Shown here: positions 21,732 to 32,750 of the stretch, in pieces | Numbering within the stretch: position 1 is the first letter of the stretch | How the letters are laid out: each line of letters starts with the position of its first letter | From: Lindgomyces ingoldianus | Lineage: Eukaryota > Ascomycota > Dothideomycetes > Pleosporales > Lindgomycetaceae | DNA: 62,182 bases | Assembly: GCF_010093535.1 (NCBI RefSeq) | Contig: NW_022985193.1 | Coordinates: 1 to 62,182, forward strand | Reading direction: 5' to 3' | Made by a program: the position numbers and the translations under genes | The notes under the pieces: model-generated | What the model saw: only the letters and a program-made list of their open reading frames with translations | Databases searched by the model: none | What the model was told of the DNA's origin: nothing

Positions 21732-24160
21732 TTAATAAATAGAGCAAGCGTTACAGCTAAAAAGGCTTTAAAATTAGCCTTTTTAAAGCTTTTTAAAAGA
21801 TTACTAAAAGACTTTTAACTATTCTTTACTAGATACTATCTTTACATGTAGTATAATAAAAAAGCATTTTAGACTAACATAAAAATAATCTTTTAAATAG
21901 GACTACACTTAGAAGGCCCCCCTGCAATCTAGTTCTAACTCTATACTAATAATTAGATAGACTTTAGAGCTAATAGCGCACTACTTAATTCTAAAACTAA
22001 AAAAGTATTTAGTAGTGTTAAAAATTTTAAAGCAGCTTTGTTAGCTATCTATAGGACTCTAGATAAAAAAAAGATTGCAGCTAATAAACTAGACAACATA
22101 AGATAAGGTAGTAGACTAGTCTAAAACTATGCAGCGCACTTTAGAGAGCAAATAGCTATCTGTAGATAGAATAACTAGAAAGCTCTATGCTATATGTTTT
22201 ATAATAGGCTAAATAATAAAGTAAAAAATAAATTTATGCACATAGATTAACTAACTACTTTTAAAAACTATATTAAGAAAGCAACAACTTACAATAATTG
22301 CTATAAAAAATGTAAAAAAAAAAAAAAATTAAAAAAAACCTTCTAAAAGCTAAAATTTGTCCCTAAAAAAAAAAAGCTTTTATAATATAATAAAAAGCTA
22401 ATAAACCTTAGCTATGTAAAGCATATATAGAGCCCCCCCTTAAAAAGAAACTAAGTTCTAAGACATAATAGGCTGCCTCTAATAAAAGAATAACAAAAGT
22501 AGTTAAAGAATAAGGCCTACCTAAACTATAAAAAAGTAAGACATTTTTACTAAAATTACTTAGACTTCTAAAAGAGGGAGAATAAAAATACTACTATAAT
22601 AATAAAAGCTATTACTGCTAAATATAGCCTTATAAATAAAAAAATATAAAAAAGACTAAATAATAGACTTTACTAGTAATATAAAAAAAACTACTCTTTA
22701 AACAACTATTTTAAACTATATTAGAAGGTAGTTATTTAAAATTTAGTAGCCTTAATATAGTGTTACAGGACCTTACAATCCTTAAAAAATATAAAGAAAA
22801 GACTTAAATCTAAGGATATATTATAAATGTTTAAAAAAAAAAAGAAATAATTCTCTTTTTAAGACTAAACTTTTAGTACTTTAGTAAGAGAACTTTTTTA
22901 ATAGTTTTAAAAATATAAGTGCTAGAAGTGTAGGCTATAACATAATTACTTTAATAATTATATAGTTTTACTTTACTAAATAAACATTAGTAATAACTAC
23001 TTAATGTTTAACATTATATAAAAAATAGCTAAAGTTAAATATAACATTATAAATAAAGAAAAGTAATAGTAATTTTTTACTAAAATTAAAGATTAAAAGC
23101 TAGAATAGCTAGGCAAACCTGCTAGGTTTAAAGTACTACAGCTAGCACCTAAAAAACCTAAGACACTGCTCCTAAGCCTAGCAATCTCTAGAAAAGCTCT
23201 TACAATATAATAGAACTACAAATAATGCGTTCTTTGCAGAAGCAGCACCTATAGCACTAATAGTTGCTAATAGAAAAAGCACCCTGTACAGTTAGTACAA
23301 ACAAAGGAATACCTTTAGTAGACCTAAGAAAGTCCCCTTAACACATTACATAGACTAGACAAGTGTCTATACCCCTAGTACTAGTGCACATAATAATACT
23401 GTGTTAAACACTAGAACAATAAGCATTAAGCAGGATAGTAGCCTACATAGAAGAAGAACTACAACAGTTGCCTATAGTAAAGAACAGCCTTAGCCTATAA
23501 AACTATAAATTATTACACTTATTAGACAGCTTCTTCTTATAAACAAAAAGTATAGATAAAGTGTAATAAATAAAAGAATTACAAGTTCTACTACTTTTAA
23601 TAAAAAGTAGTAAGAAAAGAAAACTACCTAATGTTATATTATCTAGTTAAAGATTATAAATGTAAAGTAGCTAACTGCTATAATTAAAAACATTAAATTT
23701 ATAAAAAAAAAAAAACAAATTTAATAATAACTTATAAGACATTAACTTTTATTTTTTTTTTAATAAAAAAGTTAAATATAACATATTAGCAGTAATTATA
23801 GTAGAATAAGAGGTAAAGCACAGCCTAACAACTACCTTTACATATAAAGGGTAGCCTAGACTAGCCCTTATAGACAGCAGATGCACCTTTACTGTAATAG
23901 ATAAGAAATAAGTAGATAAATAAAAAATACTATTTTAAATAAATAAAAACTTATTTAAAGTAACCCTTACTAATACTTTATTAATTAAATATAGTAAAAA
24001 ATAAATTAACCTAAAAACTTATAAAAAAAACTTTAAAACTTTTAATATAAGTAATTAGAGGTCTATAAACATACTTAAGCTAAAAAGTAAATATAATATA
24101 ATCTTAGGCTATAACTAGCTTAAAACGCATAACTTTGTAATTAATTAGAGAACTATAACT
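21732..24160 (+). pseudogene. Gypsy-2A gag and protease remnant
   Basis: Collinear with Gypsy-2B. The capsid core is near 21770-22100. A zinc knuckle in the NYKKVRHFY state (cysteines lost) is at about 22520-22560. Protease reads LIDSRCTFTVIDKK at about 23870-23910 and a LKSKYNIILGYN block near 24085-24115. It has more A/T substitutions and longer homopolymer A runs than 2B; several motif cysteines are tyrosine or phenylalanine. Confidence 0.75.
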
Positions 24161-24419
24161 ATAAAAACTTCTAATAACTACACACACATAACCTAGTTAG
24201 CATGCTATAATAATAGATGCCTAGTCTATAAATAAGTAAAGTAGGGTAGTAGTTACTACCTTAAGAAAAGAAAAACCTAGAAATTCCTTTACTAAGAGCT
24301 AAAAGCCTAAGTAATAAAAATAATAAAAAAAAACTTAAAAAAGTATTTTATAAAGAAATTAAAAAAAATAAAAACATAGAATAAATTAGCATTATATAAA
24401 TTTAAAAAGAAAGCTGCAT

Positions 24420-27180
24420 CCTGCCTAAATATAAAAACTATAAGAATATGTTTAAGACACTAAAGAACTTTAAAGAACTACTACTGCACTAACCTTAGAA
24501 CTACGCTATTAACTTAATAAAAGATTATAACCTAAAAACACATAAGCTCTGCCCCTTAACTAGAATACAGAAGGAGGCTCTATAAAAGTACATTAATAGG
24601 ATGCTAGCATAAGGCTATATCTAAAAAAGCTATAGCCTAGTAGCTTTAGCTGTAGTCTTTATAAAAAAGAAAAAAAAATCTAAGTCTATTAGGACTATAG
24701 AACTTTAAATAATAATATAATCTAAGACTAGTTTTTTCTACTAATTATATAAAATATTATAAATTAATTAAAAGGAACTTAATACTTTATAAAGTTTAAT
24801 ATGCAGAATAGATTTAATAAAATAAGAATATAAAAAAAAAATAAGTAGCTTACAGTGTTTAGAACTTTATAAAGACTTTATAAACTACTAGTAATGCTGT
24901 TTAGTCTAATAAATGCCTTAGTAATGTTCTAGTAAATTATTAATATAGCTTTTAACCTCTATCTTAATGTTTTTACTTTAGTATATTTAGATAATATCCT
25001 TATCTACTTAAAAGACACTTTAGAAGACTATATATAAAAAGTACAACAAGTCTTAGAATAGCTTAGAAAGTATAGACTTTACCTGCAGCTCTCTAAGTGC
25101 AAATTCTATGTTAAAGAAATAAAATACTTAAAATTTATAATTAATAGTAAAGAAATAAAGATTAATCTAGCTAAAGTATAAAAAGTACTTAAGTAGCTAG
25201 AACTTACTATAGTTAAAGAAGTAAAAGAATTTCTAAAACTATTAGGCTATGTTAGACAAATAATTAGAGACTATTCTAAAATTACTATACTACTAATAAA
25301 CGCTATAACTAAAGAATAAGCTATAGCAAAATTTATTTAGACCCTAGAAATAAATAAAGCATTTATAGCCCTAAAATAAGCTATAACAGACAAACTAGTA
25401 CTAAGAATATACAACTTACAACTAGATACTAAGATCTACACAGACGCATCTCTAAGAGCTAGTAGAGCTGCGTTGTACTAGAAACAGGAAGACAGAAAAT
25501 AGCACCTAGTTGCATACTACTTTGCTAAGTTCTTAGGACCTAAAGCAGGCTACAGTATACCTAATAAAAAGCTAAAAGCAATATTAAACGCTATAAGAGT
25601 TTAAGCTATAAAGCTACATAAAATAGTAAAACTATTTAATGTTATAACTAACTATGTAAATTTAGTTATGTTTTTAACAGTAAAAAAACTATTACTAATG
25701 CACATAAAATAAGTAATAAAACTTGCATAATTTAACTATATTATTAAGCACATACCTAGAACATAGAATTAGTAGGCTAATGCTCTTAGCTAAAAACTTA
25801 ACTACTTTAATAAAGAAAAAAAAGAAACTAAAAAATTTACTCTCTTTAAAGAAACTAATAAAGGATAGATCTATAATAGGCCCTAACCTATAGAAGAATT
25901 CTATATGCTTATAGCTAGTAAGCAAGGATAAAAAACTCTAATTTAAAAATATTATAAATCTTTAATGTTTAAACACTTTAGAATAAGCACCCTCTAGAAG
26001 AAACTAAAGGCTGCTATACTATAATAAATACTAAAGGTAAAGCAACTGTGTATAGAGGTGCTTAGAGAATGCAACACCTGCAATAAAAACAACCTGCAAA
26101 GGCATAAGGCATATAAGTACCTCTAACTAATTAAAGCACTAAAGTTACTATAAATAATAATTATAATAAACTTTATTATAAGATTACTTTTATCTAAGGA
26201 ACTAGGGACAGATAGAATGTGCAACATAATTACAGTAGCCTTAAATAAAACTACTAAATACCTACATACTTAGCTCTTAAAAAAAATAATAACTGCTAAA
26301 AAGTTTATTTATAAACTAGAATAAAATATAATATTAGTACATAAATGCCTTAAGATTATTATTTTTAACTAAGATAAACTATTTACTAGCAGCTTCTAGT
26401 AAGCAGTAATGCAGCACTTTAGTATAGCACATAAGCTATTAACAGCCTACTACCTGCAGACAGATAGGCAGACTAAAAGAGTAAATATAAAAGTAGAAAA
26501 GTATTTAAGAAAGTATATTTTTTACACTTAGAATAATTAGGTAGCATAGCTTTTAATAGCACAACTAGCTATTAATAACATAGAGTTAGCTATAATAAAA
26601 GAAACACTATATAAAGCTAATTTTAGATATAACTTTTATTTTACATTACATAGAAACTAACCTATAGATCTACAAGAATTAATAGATTAGCTAACAGACC
26701 TACATTAAATACATAAAAAGTTAGCTATAAAAGCTAGATCTAGTAAAGAAATAATAAAAAAGTATATAAATAAATTATAATAACTAGGACTAGAAATTAA
26801 CTTAAAAGATTATATGTATCTTAACATAAAAAACCTTAAGATACTTAGACCTTTTAGAAAGCTAGTAGAAAAAAAAATAAGACTATATAAAGTTTTTTAA
26901 ACCTAATAAAATAATTACAAACTTAAGCTTCTTTTACACATAAAAATACACCTGTGGTTTTATATCTCTAGATTAGAAAAAGCACTTAAAGGAATTCCCT
27001 TATCTATATAAAAATAAGAAGATAAGAAAACAAAATATAAAGTTAAGCGCATTATTAGCAACTAAAAGAACTAAAAAAAATTTCTAGTAAAATAAAAAAA
27101 GTAGTCTACTAGTAAAAATATATAAGAACTAGCTAAGAATCTAAAGAACGCGCAGCTATTAGTATAAGAGTACCTTTAGG
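24420..27180 (+). pseudogene. Gypsy-2A pol: RT, RNase H, integrase, chromodomain remnant
   Basis: RT palm motif as YLDNILIYLKD at about 24982-25016. RNase H YTDASLRASRAAL at about 25438-25475. Integrase zinc pair CNTCNKNNLQRH near 26068-26105 and catalytic region IDF/NFI near 26155-26190. Chromodomain traces (YKVKRIISN, then FLVK-KK) at about 27035-27120. Heavily stopped. The domains are the same as in Gypsy-2B. Confidence 0.82.
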
Positions 27181-27309
27181 CTTGTCTAAAAGAAACTAGC
27201 TAGGTAATAAGGCACCTATATTAAAAGGAATAGCTATGTTATTACTAGATAGCAGCAGCCTTTAGAGATAAGTACTAGCTAATAATAGTTAAAAAAAGAA
27301 ATAGCTTTT

Positions 27310-27720
27310 TACTTTAGCCTTAAAAGCTTTTATTTTATTTAAGAAAAATAAGTTTTTCTTTAAGTACTTTACATAACAAGCTTCTAGTAGATCTAGTAAT
27401 TTTTAGATATAATTCTGTTTAAAACGCTCTTTATTTATTACTTCTAATATTTTCTTTTATAAACAGAGTTGTTTTTAAACTTAAGCTTATTACTTATCTT
27501 ACAACATATAGTTTTAAGCTTATAAGGCCTTAGCCTTTTAAAAAAGTGTCTTTTTTTTTTTCTTTAAATAATTTTATATAGCATTAGAAATAAAAGTGTT
27601 ACACTTACTATACTTTTTTACACATTTAATACACTTATCTAAAAATAAAGTTAACACATAAGATAACTCTAAAAACTAGTAAGCGCTGTAGGGCCTTATC
27701 TTTATTTAATAAAAAGAATT
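27310..27720 (-). pseudogene. Antisense cysteine-rich frame in Gypsy-2A
   Basis: Same place and strand as in Gypsy-2B. A P-Y-S-A-Y-type start (cysteines mutated) lies at about 27675-27700 and the C-V-K-C-V-K-K-Y-S-K block at about 27597-27655. The middle is shortened relative to 2B (part of the coiled-coil segment is missing) and the tail is strongly degraded. Confidence 0.55.
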
Positions 27721-27898
27721 AAAATAAAAAGTAACATAAAAATAATAAAATAAATAAGACTAATAAGCTATTTAGTATAAAAAAAATAAATGTTAAAAAT
27801 GCCTTTTAGTAGGCAGGCGCTTACTTTATAAATAAACTTTTACTAACACAGTTGTGTAAGCAGAGCAGCAAGGACGCTACTAGAGAGAAGGGGCAGTA

Positions 27899-28491
27899 TG
27901 TTACAGTCTACAGTTAGACTAGTGTAACCCTACTAGCAGTGCTCTACAATCTAGCTAGGTTAGGACAGGGCTTGCTTAAAGACTAGTTAGAGGACACAGA
28001 GGCAGCACAGCTGCCTAAGGTTATAAAAGAATGCACTGTCTAATAGAAGAACAGGCTGCAAGTTTAGGAAGTCTAAAAGAGCTTATAAAAGCCCCTTTTA
28101 GCAGGCTCTTATAAACTCCTACTAACTCCTCTTAGCACCTTAGCACATGTATATAGTTCTTACATTAAACAACCTTTAGAAGGTGTGTTTAATGTTTAGT
28201 TTATTTTTTATATAAACTAAGTAGCATTTAGCTTTCTAAAGAGCTGTAATACTATTTATATATCTTACACTATATATACCTCTAACCCTATCTAACAGGA
28301 CTGTTTAACCTTAGCCTTTTTACTACTGCATATAGGGCAAACTATAATCTAGTCACTCTCCCTCCCTCTATTAGCCTAATAGCCTGTACGTAGGACTGTA
28401 CACCCTACTAGATTAGCCCCTTCTACTTGTCCTACTTAACCCTTAGGAATATTATTAGACCTAAGTGCTTCCTAAAGTAAAAATTATAATA
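27899..28491 (+). repeat. Gypsy-2A 3' LTR
   Basis: 593 bp, TGTTACAGTC to TTATAATA (TAACA before C-to-T), followed by the GCTTA duplication. Confidence 0.9.
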
Positions 28492-28496
28492 GCTTA

Positions 28497-29514
28497 CTAC
28501 TAAGCCTTTATACACCCTAGAGCTTTCTATTAACACAGGCTGTGTAACTACTTACCTACTGTGTGTGTAGCTACACAAAGGAGATAATATAAGCTATATA
28601 ATTAAAAACCTACTATGTGTGTAGCTATATAAAGAAGGCTTTTTATTAGCAGCCTGCTTTGTTAACACCCCCCCTTAAGAACAGCTATACAAACACACAA
28701 CTAGCACCACCTACCCCCTCTAGACAACAGCTGTACAAACACAACTAGCCTTCCCCCCCCCTTCTCTCTCTTTTTTCTAACAGCTGTACAAACAAGCAAC
28801 TAGCCCCTGCCCTAGAGCTAACCTGCTACTCTGCACAACAGCTTACTTTTTAAGAGCTACTATACAGTTAACTACTACTACTTAGACAACTACTGTACAA
28901 ACGCAACTAGCACCTACCTTCCCCCCTTAATTAATTGCCTATATAAGAGGTAATAACTAACTAACACTTTTTTCCCTCTCTTTAGAGATTAATTGCTTAC
29001 ATAAAAGGTAATTAACTTACACCTCTTTTTAAGCTATAGTGTTTTTATACACTTTATATAAAAAGTTATTAAAGGTTACATGTGTGTCTAAAATAATTCT
29101 ACATAAAAAAGTAGATTTAGATCTTCTGCATAATAAGATAAATACAGACTCTCCCCTACTAAAATAATAAGCTTTATATGTAGTGTACATCCTCTTAAAC
29201 ATGTGTAAGCTACTAAGAAGAAAGTACATACTATAAAAGTAAAATAACTTTAAAAAATAGACAACACATAATTTTAACAACCTTTTTTATGTAGTTAAGT
29301 AAAAACTTTTTTTTACTTTAGCTAAGCATAAGCACTATTCTAGAGGCAGGTTAAATTATACATAAGCTAAAAAGCTAGAGAATATTATAAATAGAAGAAG
29401 CACTAAGGGTTAGCTTTAAAAAAAAAAGTAAAAAAGTAAAAAAAAAAAGAAAAAAAAAAAGTAAAATTAATATATAGATAAGTAAGTAACTTTATAAAAG
29501 TAAAAAGTTACTAG
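28497..29514 (+). repeat. TRIM-1 internal region, right part, with two repeat families
   Basis: Non-coding. Two further GTGTAGCTACAC-type palindromes lie at 28561-28579 and about 28614-28633. They are followed by at least four imperfect copies of CAGCTGTACAAAC-ACAACTAGC separated by C- and T-rich spacers (about 28681-28705, 28724-28750, 28779-28806, 28885-28911). Two copies of an ATTAATTGC-TA-ATAARAGGTAAT unit lie near 28928 and 28986. An A-rich tract (29420-29465) precedes the 3' LTR and may be the polypurine tract region. A minus-strand frame at 29029-29280 has no recognisable feature. Confidence 0.75.
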
Positions 29515-29741
29515 TGTTTATACATAAGTATAGCTGTGTCTGTACACGCGTATAGCTAAATTAGGTTACCTAAAACATTAGCTATCTAGCCTGTGCGTTA
29601 GGGGCTATGTGTACTTAAGAGCCCTCTTTCTTTATATAAAAAGAAAGGGCAGTAGTTAATAACTAGAAAATCTTTGCCTACTTACCTCTTAGTACGCCTC
29701 TTAGGCGTATGTTTGTTTAATTAAACCTAGGTTAACTAACA
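29515..29741 (+). repeat. TRIM-1 3' LTR
   Basis: 227 bp. It starts TGTTTATACATAAG (TGTCTGTACGTAAG in the 5' copy, changed only by C-to-T and G-to-A) and ends GTTAACTAACA, followed by CTTTA. Confidence 0.88.
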
Positions 29742-29925
29742 CTTTATATAAATAGTGTAATTACTACACTTAAAGAACTATTTAAAAAATTAGACTATAT
29801 ACAAATAAACACTTTAATTACTAATAGCACTTTTAAAGTTATAGCATATAACTTAATAAAGTATAAAAGTTAAATTTTTTAACTTTTACCTTATATAAAA
29901 AGTAAAAAGTAAAATAACTTAACTA

Positions 29926-31791
29926 ACATACTTTATAGACAAGTTGCTTACACACCTAAGTCGCTTACTTTTGCCAAGACCCCACCCTAACAAACTCTAT
30001 TATGGCCTATAACAACCCGCTCTAGCACTATATAGTACAGTACAGCCTAGAATATTATTTAGATACTACTTCTGCTTCTTGCTTACACATTTGCGTGTTA
30101 TGCCTAGTCTAATTACACTGTCTACAGCGTCTTTAGGATAGCTTACCTACTTTAGCTTACACCTGCTTCTTTACCTTCTTCCTGTTACTACGCGCTTTAA
30201 ACTCCTTTAGAGCTGTTAAGCGCAGGCTTTCCTAAATTATTAAGGTTTTTTCTGCCTTAATCTACTTTTTTTTATATAATTTACATTGCGTAGCAGCCTT
30301 ATTAGCTGCTTAAAGCTTAGTAATTTCCTGTTACACTAACACTAGCTTATGCGTAATTATTACTGCCTTTTTTAAAACCTTTTTAAACGCTTTAACTATA
30401 GAAGTTAGTAAACTATTTATATGCTTTTAAATTTTTATCTTTATAAGCATTAATTATAACTTAAGTTTTAAGGTATTACTTAGGGTTTACAACTACTAAA
30501 GCTTATTATATATAGGTAGTAGTAGTAATAAAGTGCACAACTTTATATTAAAGCCTATTATAACTTATTATAGGTTAAAAGAAACTAATCTAGCGCTTTA
30601 AAACTTTTCTTAGATATTACTAAAAGTAATTATAGCATTATAAGCTGCTTTAAAGCATAGTAGAAACTTTATTTTTATAATATAAGTAATCTAGTTATGT
30701 ATAAGGTTTTTAGCTTAGCGCCTATACGCCTTTTTTAAAGGAGTAAAACAACCTACATTAAGTAGCTATAAAAAGTATAATAAGTAAAAAGGCATATAAA
30801 TAGTAATAATCTTATTATCTTTATAGTATTACTAGAAATAAAGTAAGTTATAGCTTTTATAGCTGTTAATAACTAGCAGATAGTAGCTACTAATAGTACG
30901 CTTTTTTATATGCGCATTAAAGTGCTTTAACTAGTCTAGACTAAGCTAATTAGTAGTCTAGCTGCGCTTAGAGATTATAATAACTTAATTCTAAAGTAGA
31001 TTTTCCTTTTTATACTAGTTTAAAAGGTAGTTACTACTCTAGAAAATAATAAAAAGCAAAATAGCCTACCCTTTAGCATTAATGCCCTAGATAGCTATTA
31101 TCTACTCCTAGTTACCTAGCTAGACTGCTTTTAGCTATTCTTATCTCTCTAAACTTATAACAACTACTCTAGTAGATATCTAGCCTATTATAAACTCTAT
31201 TTTATTAAAGTTGTATATGTTGTTATTCTAGATGCTATACTTAGCTTTAATATTCTCTATAAAGTTAAACTAGCCTTAAATTACTGTAGGATTTTTATAA
31301 AAAGCTCTTTTATAGTTATACTTACACTTAAACTTTACTTTAAGCTTTAAGTAACACTTAACAAACATATTAGGCTAGTTTATGCTAATATAGCTTATAT
31401 TACACTTAGCGTGCAAAGAATTAGCTATATTAGCTATAGCTGCTAGCTAAGGGGGAAATCCTTACACATCTAGCTTAAGTATGTGCTAAATAATTACCTA
31501 CTCTTTATTATTATCTAGCTTTTATAAGTTAGCTATATAATTAGCTTAGAAAAGTTATCTAGCACGTTAGTTACTTATTATCTTTTAAAAGACCCTATAG
31601 ATAGCTGCAGCGTGTTAGTTAAAAAGTATTATGTCTTATTTAAAAGCCTAAAGTGTAAGCTACATCTAATATTCTTTTAACATGTTTAAGTAGTATTATT
31701 AGAAATGCATTAGTGTAAAAAAAGTAGTGTAGTAAGGTCTTAGTAAAAGTAAGTAACTTAAGTGTGTAAGCAACTTGCCTATAAAGTATAT
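29926..31791 (-). mobile_element. pogo-2A: full-length but dead Fot1/pogo-type DNA transposon
   Basis: 1866 bp. Inverted ends begin ACATACTTTATAGACAAG on the left and, read from the right, ATATACTTTATAGGCAAG (both ACGTACTT... before RIP). Flanked by TA (29924-29925, 31792-31793); the empty TA site is present in Copia-1B near 49505. Minus-strand transposase spans about 30070-31712. It has the same ends as pogo-2B and pogo-2C. Confidence 0.9.
30070..31712 (-). pseudogene. pogo-2A transposase remnant
   Basis: Minus-strand order: N-terminal helix-turn-helix region (about 31480-31700). Then the DDE core with IYNFNKIEFIIG (about 31190-31225; family IYNFDETGFMMG, catalytic D now N) and AIWGINA-type block. 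LLVINSYKSY lies at about 30860-30890 (family DGHGSH), followed by the PFYLLYFL-LLNVGCFTPLKKAY block (about 30715-30775; family PPHSSHLLQPLDVGCF). A basic tail and CCHC knuckle lie near 30092-30130. About the expected length for a 500-550-residue Fot1-type transposase. All three catalytic acidic positions are mutated or uncertain. Confidence 0.8.
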
Positions 31792-32465
31792 TATATAAAA
31801 AATCCTACTTAGTATTTACTAGCTACTTAGATAAAAAAAATTTTTTTTTTACTTAGTTACTAACTATTTAAAGGATAAGCTAAAGACTACTTTTAGCTAT
31901 AAAAGTAAGCCTAAAAGCTATATATAAAATGCATTTTAAACTATGTAATATTACATAAGTATATATTTAATTAATAGATAAGCTTATGCGCACGCTATAC
32001 ACAAAGCTACTAAAAAAGATGCGCTAGAGCTTTCTACTAAATATAATACTTTAGGTTGTACAACTCTTATATAAAGCTGCTAAATTAGGACTGTATTAGT
32101 TTAAAACATACTATAACTACTATAAAGAAAAGCTATATATACACATCTTTTTATATAACTTTTACTTTTTAATTACTAATAAAGAAGAGCACACTTTTAG
32201 TATTACTACTTTATAAATAAATAACACTTTAAGCATTATAATAAAAAAATTTATATAAAAAAAAAACTATAAAAAGTAAAGTTTTATATAAAAAGTAAAA
32301 CTATTTTAGTAGAAAAGTAGCCTATTAAGTTTAATAGTAGAAGAATTAAACTTACACATAACATAGTAGTTCTTACTTAAAAAAAATAAGTAAGCTACTT
32401 TTATATAATTAACTTAAAAAATAAAAATGCTATATAATAATATATTAAGTAATATATAAAAAAGG

Positions 32466-32745
32466 TGTCTGTACGTAGCAGCAGCGTCGCGGCCTGGATA
32501 CAAACAATCGCGCACGAGCAGGATCACGTATCTATGTCACATAATGCTCGTGCGCGAACCTCTGTGCGCGAACATCTAGATATCCTCTTTTTCCTCTGTA
32601 CAGAGGAAAGACAAGAGCAATAGAACTAGAAACATGTTGCCCTTACCTTACCTACCTTGTACGCTGTGCACACTGTACACTACTCTTACTCTTGCTACTT
32701 AAGTGCTTATACTATAAGCAGCTAGCTGTTAGAGCCTATTTAATA
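32466..32745 (+). repeat. Solo Copia-1 LTR inside Copia-1A
   Basis: A complete 280-bp LTR flanked by AAAGG on both sides (32461-32465, 32746-32750), with the undisturbed AAAGG in Copia-1B near 48805. It keeps much CpG (CGCGCACGAGC, GTGCGCGAAC) and is clearly younger or less RIP-damaged than the LTRs of its host. A later Copia-1 copy inserted here and was lost by LTR-LTR recombination. Confidence 0.93.
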
Positions 32746-32750
32746 AAAGG

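Larger units (their letters stand above)
13050..28491 (+). mobile_element. Gypsy-2A: chromodomain Ty3/Gypsy interrupted by Gypsy-2B
   Basis: Two 593-bp LTRs (13050-13642, 27899-28491) flanked by GCTTA on both sides (13045-13049, 28492-28496). The internal sequence runs 13643-13980 and resumes at 21732 after the inner copy Gypsy-2B. It is the same family as Gypsy-2B and Gypsy-2C but more heavily mutated than 2B, in keeping with being the older host. Order: leader, gag, protease, RT, RNase H, integrase, chromodomain, antisense frame, 3' LTR. Confidence 0.9.
12495..29741 (+). mobile_element. TRIM-1: small non-autonomous LTR element, interrupted by Gypsy-2A
   Basis: Two 227-bp LTRs (12495-12721, 29515-29741) with the target duplication CTTTA (12490-12494, 29742-29746). 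The undisturbed target can be read in Copia-1B near 49655. Without Gypsy-2A the element is only about 1.8 kb, with an internal region of about 1.35 kb and no recognisable gag or pol. It shares with Copia-1 the LTR start TGTCTGTACG, the sequence just inside the 5' LTR (CACTAATTAGT) and the sequence just before the 3' LTR (AAAAAGTT-CTAG). I infer that Copia-1 proteins mobilised it. Confidence 0.85.
29747..32460 (+). pseudogene. Copia-1A reverse transcriptase part of pol (split by pogo-2A)
   Basis: Pol resumes after TRIM-1 with VITTLKELFKKLDYI (about 29757-29800) and continues to 29923. pogo-2A then intervenes (29926-31791), and RT continues with a VREIY-like and PLYGIPE-like region (about 32000-32090). 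Next come the H-HTSFY region and a GITTLQI-D-TL block (about 32195-32240; family GLQTDDTL). All blocks are recognisable only by comparison with fungal Copia elements and with Copia-1B. Many stops. Confidence 0.72.

Noticed and set aside
29029..29280. An 83-codon minus-strand frame in TRIM-1
   Set aside because: Hydrophobic AT-rich sequence without any recognisable motif, inside a non-coding element. It could only be rescued if conserved in other TRIM-1 copies.
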